From Bradyrhizobium sp. CSA207 (GTDB lineage: Bacteria > Pseudomonadota > Alphaproteobacteria > Rhizobiales > Xanthobacteraceae): 64,000 nt of DNA. This document shows positions 25,931 through 34,377 of the stretch, piece after piece (the first letter of the stretch is position 1; the number at the start of each line of letters is the position of its first letter). Below the pieces are notes generated by a model that saw only the letters and a list, made by a program, of their open reading frames with translations, was not told the DNA's origin and did not search any database. The stretch covers positions 1 through 64,000 of the forward strand of contig NZ_JAACFT010000026.1 in assembly GCF_029051685.1 (NCBI RefSeq). The letters run 5' to 3'. Both the position numbers and the translations under genes were made by a program.

Positions 25931-26713
25931 ATGACAGCAATGACGGCTTCCCATCTGGTTTCACGTTGGTCCGGTGCCCTCTGGTCGGGAGCACTTGGTA
26001 TCTGTGCGATCGTCGCCGTCATCCGTCCCGCCGAGGCTGACCCTCGCGCCGTGGTCGAGCTCTTCACCTCGCAGGGCTGCTCGTCCTGCCCCCCTGCCGA
26101 CAAGATCATCGGCGACCTCTCCAGCGATCCTTCGATCATCGCGCTGAGCATGCCGATCGATTATTGGGACTATCTCGGCTGGAAGGACACGCTGGCGGAT
26201 TCGCGCTTCTCGGCACGCCAGCGCGCCTATTCGCGCATGCGCGGAGACCGTGAGGTCTATACGCCGCAGGTCGTGGTCAACGGCTCCGCGCACGTGATCG
26301 GCAGCGACCGTGCCGGCATCGAAAGCGCGATCGGCAAGACCGACAAGGGCCCCGGCGTGATGAGCGTGCCGGTGTCGATGTCGCTCTCGGGCAAGCAGAT
26401 CAGCGTCTCGGTGGCCGCGAGCAAGGAGCCTGTGGTCTCGCACGGCGAGGTCTGGATCTGCTCGGTCGCCAGGTCGGTGCCGATCACAATCACCCGCGGC
26501 GAAAATCGCGGGCAGCAGGTCACCTATCACAACGTCGTGCGCAATCTGCTCAAGGTCGGTGACTGGAACGGGCAGTCGGAAAGCTGGACGGTGCCGATCG
26601 AGAACCTCACGCGCGATGGCGTCGACGGTGCGGTTGTCTATGTCCAGGACGGCAGCCGCGAGAAGCCGGGACCCATGCTGGGCGCGGCGTATACGTCGCT
26701 GGCGCTGCACTGA
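25931..26713 (+). CDS. DUF1223 domain exported protein
   Basis: This 260-residue protein has a signal peptide-like start (hydrophobic about 18-35, cut near AEA) and a DUF1223 domain. The domain has a thioredoxin-like segment, VVELFTSQGCSSCPPADK, with the CSSC motif near residues 56-59. DUF1223 proteins are predicted secreted thioredoxin-fold proteins of unknown role. The start is at 25931; a second ATG three codons on is also possible. A 19-bp tandem duplication lies just upstream. Confidence 0.87.
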   Translation: MTAMTASHLVSRWSGALWSGALGICAIVAVIRPAEADPRAVVELFTSQGCSSCPPADKIIGDLSSDPSIIALSMPIDYWDYLGWKDTLADSRFSARQRAYSRMRGDREVYTPQVVVNGSAHVIGSDRAGIESAIGKTDKGPGVMSVPVSMSLSGKQISVSVAASKEPVVSHGEVWICSVARSVPITITRGENRGQQVTYHNVVRNLLKVGDWNGQSESWTVPIENLTRDGVDGAVVYVQDGSREKPGPMLGAAYTSLALH

Positions 26714-26762
26714 AGCAAGCAGCTTAACTCTTCATCTTCGTTACAGGATGCTCGCTTTAGCT

Positions 26763-26879
26763 CCTCATGGTGAGGAGCGCGCTCTTGCGCGCGTCTCGAA
26801 CCATGCAGGCCGGTGCTGTGCCGCTCGGCCTCGATCCTTCGAGACGCCGCACGAAGGGCGCGGCTCCTCAGGATGAGGG
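26763..26879. repeat. Family B inverted repeat pair, copy 4
   Basis: CCTCATGGTGAGGAGCGCGC and CGCGGCTCCTCAGGATGAGG are inverted arms with GCGTCTCGAA and TTCGAGACGC inside. Confidence 0.75.
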
Positions 26880-26940
26880 GAGAGAGTGTGCGCAGTGCTG
26901 GAGAGAAATTGGTCGAGGCAGAAAACATCCCGACACAAAC

Positions 26941-26966
26941 AAAAAAGGACCAACTTGCGTTGGCCC
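26941..26966 (-). terminator. Rho-independent terminator on the minus strand
   Basis: GGGCCAAC (26966-26959) pairs with GTTGGTCC (26954-26947) around a GCAA tetraloop and is followed by TTTTTT (26946-26941). There is no minus-strand protein gene upstream of it before the DUF2794 region, so it probably ends a non-coding transcript. Confidence 0.75.
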
Positions 26967-27054
26967 TCCTTGTCGCGCGTACAGACCCGATCCTGACGAC
27001 CCCGGGGGGCTGGGGGCTGAGGAATCCGGAACCGAAAGGACCGGGTCAACGCAC
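26941..27054 (-). ncRNA. Candidate structured small RNA
   Basis: Read 5' to 3' on the minus strand, the parts are: GTGCGT pairing with ACGCGC (27054-27049 with 26980-26975); GACCCGGTCC pairing with GGATCGGGTC (27047-27038 with 26993-26984); a short internal loop; GGTTCCGG pairing with CCGGGGTC (27033-27026 with 27005-26998); and a 20-base C-rich loop (27025-27006). A terminator hairpin and T6 follow. All five G-U pairs in the first three stems and the terminator's G-U pair become A-C mismatches on the other strand, which points to a minus-strand RNA of about 115 bases. I could not place the promoter or match a known RNA family. Confidence 0.55.
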
Positions 27055-27313
27055 ACCTACCTTTTCGCAATGCAGGGCGGCAGTCGCTAGGCGGAAAAGC
27101 GGCGATACTATGATTCCTGCTAACGATCCCGTGACGGTTTGCCGCTGGGAAGTTCCACCGTTGCGTGTGCGTTGATTCGCCCCCGATTTGCCGGGTTCGA
27201 GCGGGAGCCTCTTGCAGAGCCGAACGGTTGGCGCAATCATGCAACCGTCATGATCCGCGGTTCCGGGGACGGTCTTCGCGGACGCGGTCATGCCGTGCGA
27301 CAGGAGGCGCTCC

Positions 27314-27685
27314 ATGAGTCTGACGTCGGAGGATGCCGATCCGAGCGAGCAGCGCGCGGTGGCACGCCCCGCCTCTGCGAACGCCCAGCCTGGCCGGGTG
27401 ACGTTCAATCGCCTCGAACTGCACCGCATCCTCAATCTCTACGGCCGCATGGTCGCCGACGGTGAGTGGCGCGACTACGCCATCGACTTCCTCAAGGACC
27501 GCGCCGTGTTCTCGGTCTTTCGCCGCGCTTCCGAGGTGCCGATCTATCGCATCGAGAAAGACCCAAGGCTCGCGCGCAAGCAGGGCATGTACAGCGTGGT
27601 CTCTGCGACCGGCCTGATCCTGCGCCGCGGCCACGAGCTGGAGCGCGTGCTGCTGGTGATCGACCGCAAGCTGGCGGTGGTGTGA
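27314..27685 (+). CDS. DUF2794 domain protein
   Basis: This 123-residue soluble protein matches the DUF2794 family of alphaproteobacteria. The core runs from FNRLELHRILNLYGRMVADG to RVLLVIDRKLAVV. Its function is unknown. The start is the ATG at 27314 (MSLTSEDADP), with a perfect AGGAGG six bases upstream. It is followed by a repeat pair and a convergent GNAT gene. Confidence 0.88.
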   Translation: MSLTSEDADPSEQRAVARPASANAQPGRVTFNRLELHRILNLYGRMVADGEWRDYAIDFLKDRAVFSVFRRASEVPIYRIEKDPRLARKQGMYSVVSATGLILRRGHELERVLLVIDRKLAVV

Positions 27686-27695
27686 CCGGAATCCC

Positions 27696-27783
27696 GTAGC
27701 CCGAATGGAGCGCAGCGCAACCCGGGGCCGCTGCGGCCGCGGATAAACTGTCCCGGATTGCGCTTCGCTCCATCCGGGCTACG
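27696..27783. repeat. Family C inverted repeat pair (GTAGCCCGGATGGAGCGCAG)
   Basis: GTAGCCCGAATGGAGCGCAG faces CGCTTCGCTCCATCCGGGCTAC. Close copies lie at 47400 and 51473. The copy fills the gap between two convergent genes. Confidence 0.8.
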
Positions 27784-27789
27784 AAAGCC

Positions 27790-28320
27790 CTACATCCCCG
27801 GCACCGTGCTTGCGCCTTCGCCAAGGTCGCGCTGCATCATCACCGTATCGAGCCAGCGGCCGAATTTCAGCCCGACGCTGGGATGCGTGCCGATCATCTT
27901 GAAGCCGCCCTTGGTATGCACACCGATGGAGCCGGCATTGGCGGAATCGCCGATGACCGCGATCATCTGGCGGAACCCGCGCGCCTCGCACTCGATGATC
28001 AGCCGCTCCAGCAACAACAGCCCGATGCCGCGGCGGTGGAAGGACGGATCGAGATAGATCGAGTTCTCGACCGTGAAACGATAGGCCGGCCGCGGCCGGT
28101 AGGCGCCGGCATAGGCATAGCCGGCGACGCGCCCGTCCAGCATGGCGACGAAATAGGGATAGCCGCCGTCGATCAGCGCGCGATAGCGGCGCGTCATCTC
28201 GGTGAGGTCGGGCGGCTCCAGCTCGAACGTCGCGGTGCCGTGGCGGACCGCATGCTCGTAGATAGCGGTGATGGCGGGAAGGTCGGCCTCGGTCGTGGGC
28301 CTGATCTCAGGTGCGGACAT
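27790..28320 (-). CDS. GNAT N-acetyltransferase, phosphinothricin-type
   Basis: This 176-residue GNAT protein has the acetyl-CoA-binding segment YLDPSFHRRGIGLLLLERLI, and GYAYAGAYRPRPAYRFTVEN before it, which is characteristic of the PAT/MddA branch. Relatives acetylate phosphinothricin, methionine sulfoximine or methionine sulfone; the natural substrate here is unknown. The start is the ATG at 28320 (MSAPEIRPTT), because the upstream 19 codons look like intergenic sequence. Confidence 0.88.
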   Translation of the reverse strand: MSAPEIRPTTEADLPAITAIYEHAVRHGTATFELEPPDLTEMTRRYRALIDGGYPYFVAMLDGRVAGYAYAGAYRPRPAYRFTVENSIYLDPSFHRRGIGLLLLERLIIECEARGFRQMIAVIGDSANAGSIGVHTKGGFKMIGTHPSVGLKFGRWLDTVMMQRDLGEGASTVPGM

Positions 28321-28381
28321 GGGAGCGAGATTAGAGCGTTCCCGCTGTCGCTGGAAGGGGCAACGGCGCTTCCACACACTC

Positions 28382-28469
28382 CGTCATTGCGAGGAGCCCT
28401 TGCGACGAAGCAATCCAGAAATGCATCCGCGGAGGGCGTCTGGATTGCTTCGCTTTGCTCGCAATGACG
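28382..28469. repeat. Family A inverted repeat pair, copy 4
   Basis: CGTCATTGCGAGGAGCCCTT and TTCGCTTTGCTCGCAATGACG flank CAATCCAG and TGGATTG cores. The left arm is more diverged than in the other copies. Confidence 0.75.
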
Positions 28470-28496
28470 GTGCTTGTGGGTGGAGCATGCCCCAAC

Positions 28497-28523
28497 AAAA
28501 ACCCCGGCCTTGGGGCCGGGGTT
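28497..28523 (-). terminator. Terminator of the BI-1 gene
   Basis: On the minus strand AACCCCGGCC, loop CCAA, GGCCGGGGTT (10-bp perfect stem) is followed by a short T run. It lies 25 bases after the stop of the BI-1 gene. Confidence 0.8.
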
Positions 28524-28548
28524 CGTGTCCGTTCGCTCGGCTGATCGC

Positions 28549-29340
28549 TTAGTCGCGCTGGCCGAGGAGCTGCAACAGCAGCGTGAACAGGTTGATGAAG
28601 TTCAGGTACAGCGACAGCGCGCCGGTGATGGCCGCACGCTCTGCGATATCACCGCCGGCCGAAGCGTAGCCGTAGATGTAGTCGTTCTTCAGCCGCTGGG
28701 TGTCCCAGGCGGTGAGGCCCGCGAACACCAGCACGCCGACCACTGACACGATGAATTGCAGCACTGAGCTGGCCAGGAACAGGTTCACCAGGCTCGCGAT
28801 GATGATGCCGATCAGGCCCATGAACAGGAACGAGCCCATCCCGCTCATGTCACGCTTGGTGGTGTAGCCATAGAGGCTGAGCGCACCGAACGTGGCTGCG
28901 GTGATGAAGAACACCCGCACGATGGAGGTGTGCGTGAACACCAGGAAGATCGACGACAGCGAGATGCCCATGAGCGCCGAGAACACCCAGAACAGGATCT
29001 GGGCGGTCGAGGGGGCGAGACGGTTGATACCCGCCGAGATCACGAACACCATGGCGAGCGGTGCCAGCATGAACAGCCATTTCAGCGGGCTGACGAACAT
29101 CGCGTAGCCGAACGGCGTCAGGAACAGCTTGCCGACGCGAACGGCTTCCGCCGTCGGAACGTCGGTCACGGCGGCCATGTAGACGCCGAGCGCGGCAAGG
29201 CCGGTGATGGCGAGGCCGATGCTCATGTAATTGTAGATGCGCAGCATGTAGGCGCGCAGGCCGGCATCGACCGTCGCGGCGTCAACACGCCCGGCGGCCC
29301 TGCCGAAAGGAGAAGCGTAGTTACGGTCTAGGTCCGACAT
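28549..29340 (-). CDS. Bax inhibitor-1/YccA family membrane protein
   Basis: This 263-residue protein has seven predicted helices, beginning with a soluble N-terminus (about 1-30, with an FGRAAGRVDAATVDAGLRAY-type segment) and ending in the BI-1 tail (LSLYLNFINLFTLLLQLLGQ). Members of the family are proton- or calcium-leak channels or FtsH partners in bacteria; the exact role is not clear. The start is the ATG at 29340 (MSDLDRNYASP). It is a single gene with its own terminator. Confidence 0.92.
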   Translation of the reverse strand: MSDLDRNYASPFGRAAGRVDAATVDAGLRAYMLRIYNYMSIGLAITGLAALGVYMAAVTDVPTAEAVRVGKLFLTPFGYAMFVSPLKWLFMLAPLAMVFVISAGINRLAPSTAQILFWVFSALMGISLSSIFLVFTHTSIVRVFFITAATFGALSLYGYTTKRDMSGMGSFLFMGLIGIIIASLVNLFLASSVLQFIVSVVGVLVFAGLTAWDTQRLKNDYIYGYASAGGDIAERAAITGALSLYLNFINLFTLLLQLLGQRD

Positions 29341-29609
29341 GGTCGAATTCCCGTTGGTTGGCCGGTCCGGCATGAGGGTCGCCATGCCGCCGGTTCGTCA
29401 AACTCTATCTCGGATACCGATGCCTGCCGACTAAATTTTGGCTCACAATCGGGACTCCGAACCCATTCGATATGTGGGAAACTAACACATTCGCTGCAAC
29501 CGTCCACGCGCGGCTGAATGTCGCCCTCAGCCACAATCCTGATGAGCGGACGTGGTTAATCGCAGGAATCGTGCGATTTCGCTCCCGCGCGGCCAGCCGC
29601 TACATTTTG

Positions 29610-32180
29610 TCACAAATTCCGCAACACCGTGGCGGGCTTTTTGTTCAACGCCAGCAGCGTACCGGCGAGTCCGAGCCCGACGGTGACGATCAGGGCGGCC
29701 GCGACCACGCCGGCCGCGCTTCCGGCCTGCCAGACGAAAGTGAGCGTCATCACCCGCGTCACGATGGTCCAGGCTGCGATGCTGCCGGCGATCACGCCGA
29801 ACACCGCGGTGGCCAGCCCAATCAGGAGGTATTCGAGGGCGTAGGCGCCGAGCAGCCGCAGCCGGGTCGCCCCCAGCGTCTTCAGGATCACAGCATCATA
29901 GACCCGGTGGCGGTGGCCGGCGGCAAGCGCCCCGCCCAGCACCAGGATCGCCGAGATCAGGGTGACGGCGCTGGCGCCGCGGATCGCCAGCGCGAGATTG
30001 GTCACGACCGAGCCGACCGTCTCCATCACCTCGCGCACGCGCACGCTCGTGACCATCGGATAAGTGTCGGCGACCTGCTTGATGATCTTGCCGTCGCCGG
30101 CAGCGTCGCCGCCGGCTTGCGTCAGCGTCGCGATGTGGGTGTGCGGCGCGCCCTTGAAGGCGTTGGGCGAGAACACCAGGACGAAATTGATGCCGAGCCC
30201 CTGCCAGTCGATATTGCGCAAATTGCTGATCTTCGCCGGGATGTCGCGGCCGAGCACGTTGACCACGACCTCGTCGCCAATCGTGAGGCCGAGCCCGTCG
30301 GCAATTTTCTTCTCCATCGAAACCAGCGGCGGGCCGGCATAGTCGGCGCCCCACCACTCGCCCTCGATGACCTTGGAGCCTTTCGGCAACTCGCCGGTAT
30401 AGGTCAGGCCGCGGTCGCTTTGCAGCACCCATTCGGAATCGGTCGAAGGCTTCAAGTCTTCGGCACGGACGCCGCGCGCGGCGACGATGCGCCCGCGCAG
30501 CATCGGCACGTCCTCGACCTTCGCGTCCGGCACGATACCGCGCAGATAGAGGTCGAACCGGGCGGCCTGAGTGCTTGGAATGTCGATGAAGTAGAAGGAC
30601 GGGGCGTGATCCGGGAGTGCCGCCAGAAACTGCCGGCGCAGATTACCGTCGATCTGGGTGATGGTGACGAGCACCGCGAGCCCGAGACCCAGCGACAACA
30701 CCACCGACGGCGTCAGCGCGCCCGGCCGGTGGATGTTGGCGATCGCGAGGCGCAGCATCGGCAGCCGCGTGCGCGGCAGCCGGCGGGCGATCGTCATCAG
30801 CAGGGCGGCGACGCCCCGGAGCAGCGCGAAAACGACGATGGAAGAGACCACGAACACCGCGGCGATGCGTTTGTCGAACGACAGCCCGATCACGACGGTG
30901 ACGAGCAGGGCGACGACGACGCCCATGAAGGCGAGATAGCGCCAGCGCGGCCGGTGCCATTCGTTGCTGATGGTGTCGCGAAACAAGGCCGCGACCGGCA
31001 CGTCATGCACCCGCCCGAGCGGCCACAGGCCGAAGGCAAGCGCAGTCAGCAGGCCATAGACGAAGGACAGTGCCAGTTCGTCGGCATGCACCGCCGGCAC
31101 CACCGGCAACGGCAGCAGCTTTCCGAACAGGCCGACGATGGCGAAGGGCATCGCGGCACCCAGGGCCAGCCCGATCACCGAACCGATCGCGGCCAGCAGC
31201 AGAACCTGTGCGAGGTAGATGCCGAACACGTCGCGCCCCGTGGCGCCGACGGCTTTCAAGGCCGCGATCACCTCAAGCTTGCGGTCGATGTGGCTCTTCA
31301 CGGCATTGGCGACGCCGACGCCGCCGACCAGCAGCGCGGCAAGGCCGACCAGCGTCAGGAACTGCGTGAATCGGCTGATATTGCGTTCGAGCTGCGGCGA
31401 GGCGTTGGAGCGGCTGCGGACCTCCCAGCCAGCCTGCGGCGCGGCGTTGCGCGCATCGGCGATGAAGGCATCGGTGGCGCGGTCGCTGTTGGCCGCCTCC
31501 GGCAGCTTCACCCGGTAGACCCAGCGCACCAGGCTACCGGGCTGGATCAGCCCGGTGGCGCGCAGGCCGGCCTCGTTGATCAGGAAGCGCGGGCCGAAGC
31601 CGATGCCGCCGGCGAGCTTGTCCGGCTCGGCTTCGACGGTGCTGCGGATCTGGAAGGTCGCGGATCCGATGGTGACACGGTCGCCGGTCTTCAGCGAGAG
31701 CCGCGCCAGCAGCGTCGGATCGGCGGCGGCGCCGAATGCGCCGTTGCGCTCCGCGAGCAGGTCGGACAGCGGCATCTGCGGCGCCAGCGTCAACTGTCCC
31801 AACATCGGATAGCTGCCGTCGACCGCCTTCATCTCGACCAGCGCTAGTTTGCCTTCGGCGGAGCGCGCCATGCCGCGAAGGGTCGCGGCGACGGATACGG
31901 TGCCGCGCGAACGCAGGAAGGCGACTTCTTCCGGCTTCGCCTCGCGCTGGAACAGGACGAACGACACGTCGCCGCCGAGCAGCGTGCGGCCCTCGCGCGC
32001 GAGACCGTCGCTGAGACTGGCCGACACCGAGCCGACGCCGGCGATTGCCAGCACGCCGAGCGCGATGCACGCGATGAAAACGTAGAAGCCGCGCAAGCCT
32101 CCGCGCAATTCGCGCAATGCGTAGCGTAGCGACAGCGCAGCGCCGTTGGGGCGCGCAAACGGTTCGGCTGCGGCGCTCAT
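29610..32180 (-). CDS. FtsX-like ABC transporter permease (YbbP type)
   Basis: This 856-residue inner-membrane protein has two FtsX-type permease halves, each preceded by a large periplasmic domain. The N-terminal helix is near residues 30-52 (FYVFIACIALGVLAIAGVGS). Membrane clusters lie near residues 265-470, and the last three helices near 730-850. It forms an ABC exporter-like complex with the YbbA-type ATPase encoded just upstream; the start ATG overlaps that gene's stop (ATGA). The substrate is unproven. Confidence 0.9.
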   Translation of the reverse strand: MSAAAEPFARPNGAALSLRYALRELRGGLRGFYVFIACIALGVLAIAGVGSVSASLSDGLAREGRTLLGGDVSFVLFQREAKPEEVAFLRSRGTVSVAATLRGMARSAEGKLALVEMKAVDGSYPMLGQLTLAPQMPLSDLLAERNGAFGAAADPTLLARLSLKTGDRVTIGSATFQIRSTVEAEPDKLAGGIGFGPRFLINEAGLRATGLIQPGSLVRWVYRVKLPEAANSDRATDAFIADARNAAPQAGWEVRSRSNASPQLERNISRFTQFLTLVGLAALLVGGVGVANAVKSHIDRKLEVIAALKAVGATGRDVFGIYLAQVLLLAAIGSVIGLALGAAMPFAIVGLFGKLLPLPVVPAVHADELALSFVYGLLTALAFGLWPLGRVHDVPVAALFRDTISNEWHRPRWRYLAFMGVVVALLVTVVIGLSFDKRIAAVFVVSSIVVFALLRGVAALLMTIARRLPRTRLPMLRLAIANIHRPGALTPSVVLSLGLGLAVLVTITQIDGNLRRQFLAALPDHAPSFYFIDIPSTQAARFDLYLRGIVPDAKVEDVPMLRGRIVAARGVRAEDLKPSTDSEWVLQSDRGLTYTGELPKGSKVIEGEWWGADYAGPPLVSMEKKIADGLGLTIGDEVVVNVLGRDIPAKISNLRNIDWQGLGINFVLVFSPNAFKGAPHTHIATLTQAGGDAAGDGKIIKQVADTYPMVTSVRVREVMETVGSVVTNLALAIRGASAVTLISAILVLGGALAAGHRHRVYDAVILKTLGATRLRLLGAYALEYLLIGLATAVFGVIAGSIAAWTIVTRVMTLTFVWQAGSAAGVVAAALIVTVGLGLAGTLLALNKKPATVLRNL

Positions 32181-32899
32181 GCGGACGTAGACTGCGTATC
32201 GATGCGACCCGAGCGCAGCCGGACCACGCGATCGCAGCGATGCGCGAGCGAGGCATCATGCGTGACCAGCACCAGGGTCATGCCGCGCTCGGCATGCTTG
32301 CCGAACAAGAGATCGACGATCTGCTTGCCGGTCGTCTCGTCGAGATTGCCGGTCGGCTCGTCGGCGACGAGGATGGCGGGATCGGGCGCCAGCGCGCGGG
32401 CCAGCGCAACGCGCTGCTGCTCGCCGCCGGAAAGCTGCGTCGGATAATGATGCAGGCGGTCGCCCAGCCCGACCGATTGCAGCTCCTGCGCCGCGCGCTT
32501 GGCGGCATCGGGATTGCCGGCGAGCTCGAGCGGCACGGCGACATTCTCCAGCGCCGTCATGGTCGGTATCAGGTGGAAGGATTGGAAGACGATGCCGACC
32601 TGGCGGCCGCGGAAGCGGGCGAGCGCATCCTCATCGAGGGCATTGAAAGGCGTGCCATTGACCACCACCTCTCCGCTATCAGGACGCTCCAGCCCCGCCA
32701 TCACCATCAGCAGCGTGGATTTGCCCGAGCCTGACGGGCCGATCAGGCCGATCGTCTCGCTCCGGCCGACCCGCAGGCTGATATCCTTGAGGATGTGAAC
32801 GCGTGCCGCCCCCGTACCCAATGAGAGATTGACGTTGGAGATGGCGATGGTGTCCGGCGCAGTGCCGGCGAGCGAAGAGGATTCGATGCGACTGTCCAT
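32177..32899 (-). CDS. ABC transporter ATPase (YbbA type)
   Basis: This 240-residue ABC ATPase of the LolD/MacB class is the partner of the YbbP-like permease. Walker A is GPSGSGKST (residues 54-62), the signature is LSGGEQQRVALARAL, and Walker B is ILVADEP. The start chosen is the ATG at 32899 (MDSRIESSS). The frame extends six codons further to a TTG. It is divergent from the arylesterase gene; the same three-gene neighbourhood (tesA, ybbA, ybbP) is known from E. coli. Confidence 0.92.
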   Translation of the reverse strand: MDSRIESSSLAGTAPDTIAISNVNLSLGTGAARVHILKDISLRVGRSETIGLIGPSGSGKSTLLMVMAGLERPDSGEVVVNGTPFNALDEDALARFRGRQVGIVFQSFHLIPTMTALENVAVPLELAGNPDAAKRAAQELQSVGLGDRLHHYPTQLSGGEQQRVALARALAPDPAILVADEPTGNLDETTGKQIVDLLFGKHAERGMTLVLVTHDASLAHRCDRVVRLRSGRIDTQSTSA

Positions 32900-33599
32900 G
32901 GTCCGGTCATATGGCAACTCCGCTGGCGCGGTCGAGAGGCGTTACGGATTGTTCATGCACATAGCCGTGTTGATGTTCGCTTTGATGACGGCCGCGAATG
33001 CGGCCTCGGCCCAGACGCAAGCTGCGGCGAAACCGATCAAGCTGGTGGTCCTCGGCGATTCCTTGAGCGCCGGTCTCGGCCTTGCCGGCCAGGAGGCGTT
33101 CCCCGCAAAGCTTAAAAAAGCCTTGCAGGACAAAAACATAGCAGTTGATATGATCAATGCCGGGGTGTCGGGCGACACCACCTCCGGCGGCCGCGACCGG
33201 CTCGACTGGTCGGTGCCGGAGGGAACTGAGGGCGTGATCGTCGAACTCGGCGCCAACGACGCGCTGCGCGGCATCGATCCCGACCTGACGCGCGCCGCGC
33301 TGACCGACATCGTCACGCGGCTGCAGGCGCGCAAGGTCGCGGTGATGCTCTGCGGCATGCTGGCGCCGCCGAACTACGGCGCCGATTATGCCGCGCGCTT
33401 CAATTCGATTTATCCGGATCTGGCGAAAAAATTCGATGTGCCGCTGTACCCGTTCTTCCTCGACGGAGTCGCAGCCGACGCCAAGCTCAACCAGGCCGAC
33501 GGCATTCATCCAACCTCGGCCGGCGTCGACATCATCGTTGGCAACATCATGCCCACGGTGGAGGCATTCTTGCGCAACATAAGCGAGCAACGGCGTTGA
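32886..33599 (+). CDS. tesA: GDSL arylesterase/thioesterase (TesA-like)
   Basis: This exported SGNH-fold hydrolase has about 237 residues. Block I is VLGDSLSAG (GDSL 57-60), block II is NAGVSGDTT, block III is ELGANDALRG, and block V is DGIHPTSAG with the catalytic Asp and His. The start is uncertain. The ATG at 32886 has AGAGGA at good spacing and gives a signal peptide with a basic ERRYG before the hydrophobic core; the ATGs at 32898 and 32955 are alternatives. Its 5' end overlaps that of the divergent ATPase gene. Confidence 0.88.
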   Translation: MRLSMVRSYGNSAGAVERRYGLFMHIAVLMFALMTAANAASAQTQAAAKPIKLVVLGDSLSAGLGLAGQEAFPAKLKKALQDKNIAVDMINAGVSGDTTSGGRDRLDWSVPEGTEGVIVELGANDALRGIDPDLTRAALTDIVTRLQARKVAVMLCGMLAPPNYGADYAARFNSIYPDLAKKFDVPLYPFFLDGVAADAKLNQADGIHPTSAGVDIIVGNIMPTVEAFLRNISEQRR

Positions 33600-33773
33600 A
33601 AAGCAGGCAGCGCTAACCCTAATACCCAGGGTTTTACCGGGGTAGCTCGCGCGATGCTTCGCAGAGTCACACAACTGCGATAGGAATCAGGCTACCGGTG
33701 ATTCGTCGCCGGCTCTAAAATTTGGATATGATCCTTCCCAAGGTTCATGCCCAAGCATCGGGAGTGCGAAACG

Positions 33774-34310
33774 ATGCCGCGTTTGTTCACTGGTCTGGAA
33801 ATTCCGGCCGAGATCGGCCAGACGCTTTCCAATTTGCGGGGCGGCCTTCCCGGCGCCCGCTGGATCGATCCCGAAAATTATCACGTCACCCTGCGCTTCA
33901 TCGGCGATATCGACGGCATCTCCGCCAACGAGATCGCCTCGATGCTGTTTCGCGTCAACCGCAAGCCGTTCGAGGTGAAGGTGCAGGGCCTGACGAGCTT
34001 CGGCGGACGCAAGCCGCGTGCGGTGGTCGCGACGATCGCGCCGAGCAAGCCGCTGATCGAATTGCAGGCCGAGCTCGAACGCATGATGCAGCGAATCGGC
34101 CTCGATCCCGAGGGCCGCAAATTCATCCCGCATGTCACGCTGGCCCGGCTGCACGACGCCTCTGACCAGGACGTTGCCGACTATCTGTCGCTGCGCGGCT
34201 ACTTCCCGAGCAAGGCGTTTCTGGCCGAACGCTTCGTGCTGTTCTCGTCGCGCGCCTCGACCGGCGGCGGGCCGTACGTGGTCGAGGATGCCTACGAGCT
34301 GTGTGCTTGA
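33774..34310 (+). CDS. thpR: RNA 2',3'-cyclic phosphodiesterase
   Basis: This 178-residue 2H-phosphoesterase has both His motifs: H37-V-T39 (NYHVTLRFIG) and H120-V-T122 (IPHVTLARLH). ThpR hydrolyses 2',3'-cyclic phosphate RNA ends and shows RNA ligase activity in reverse. The start is the ATG at 33774 (MPRLFTGLEIP); the first nine codons of the longer frame are dropped because conservation starts here. It converges on vapB. Confidence 0.92.
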   Translation: MPRLFTGLEIPAEIGQTLSNLRGGLPGARWIDPENYHVTLRFIGDIDGISANEIASMLFRVNRKPFEVKVQGLTSFGGRKPRAVVATIAPSKPLIELQAELERMMQRIGLDPEGRKFIPHVTLARLHDASDQDVADYLSLRGYFPSKAFLAERFVLFSSRASTGGGPYVVEDAYELCA

Positions 34311-34377
34311 TACAAAGCTAGGAAGGAGATGGGGCGCGCCCGCGCGTTTGGTGCACAGCGCGTAGCGTTGCTTGCGA

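Larger units (their letters stand above)
26714..27313. other. 600-base intergenic region: repeat pair plus candidate small RNA
   Basis: From left to right it holds a family B repeat pair (26763-26879), a minus-strand terminator hairpin with a long inverted structure behind it (26941-27054, described separately), and about 250 bases before the DUF2794 gene with no coding pattern I trust. Confidence 0.6.

Noticed and set aside
29472..31847. 791-residue open frame on the plus strand
   Set aside because: It lies entirely antisense to the YbbP-type permease, and its composition (His/Gln/Arg/Asp-rich) is the known shadow of a GC-rich gene on the other strand. The permease frame has clear membrane segments and family features.
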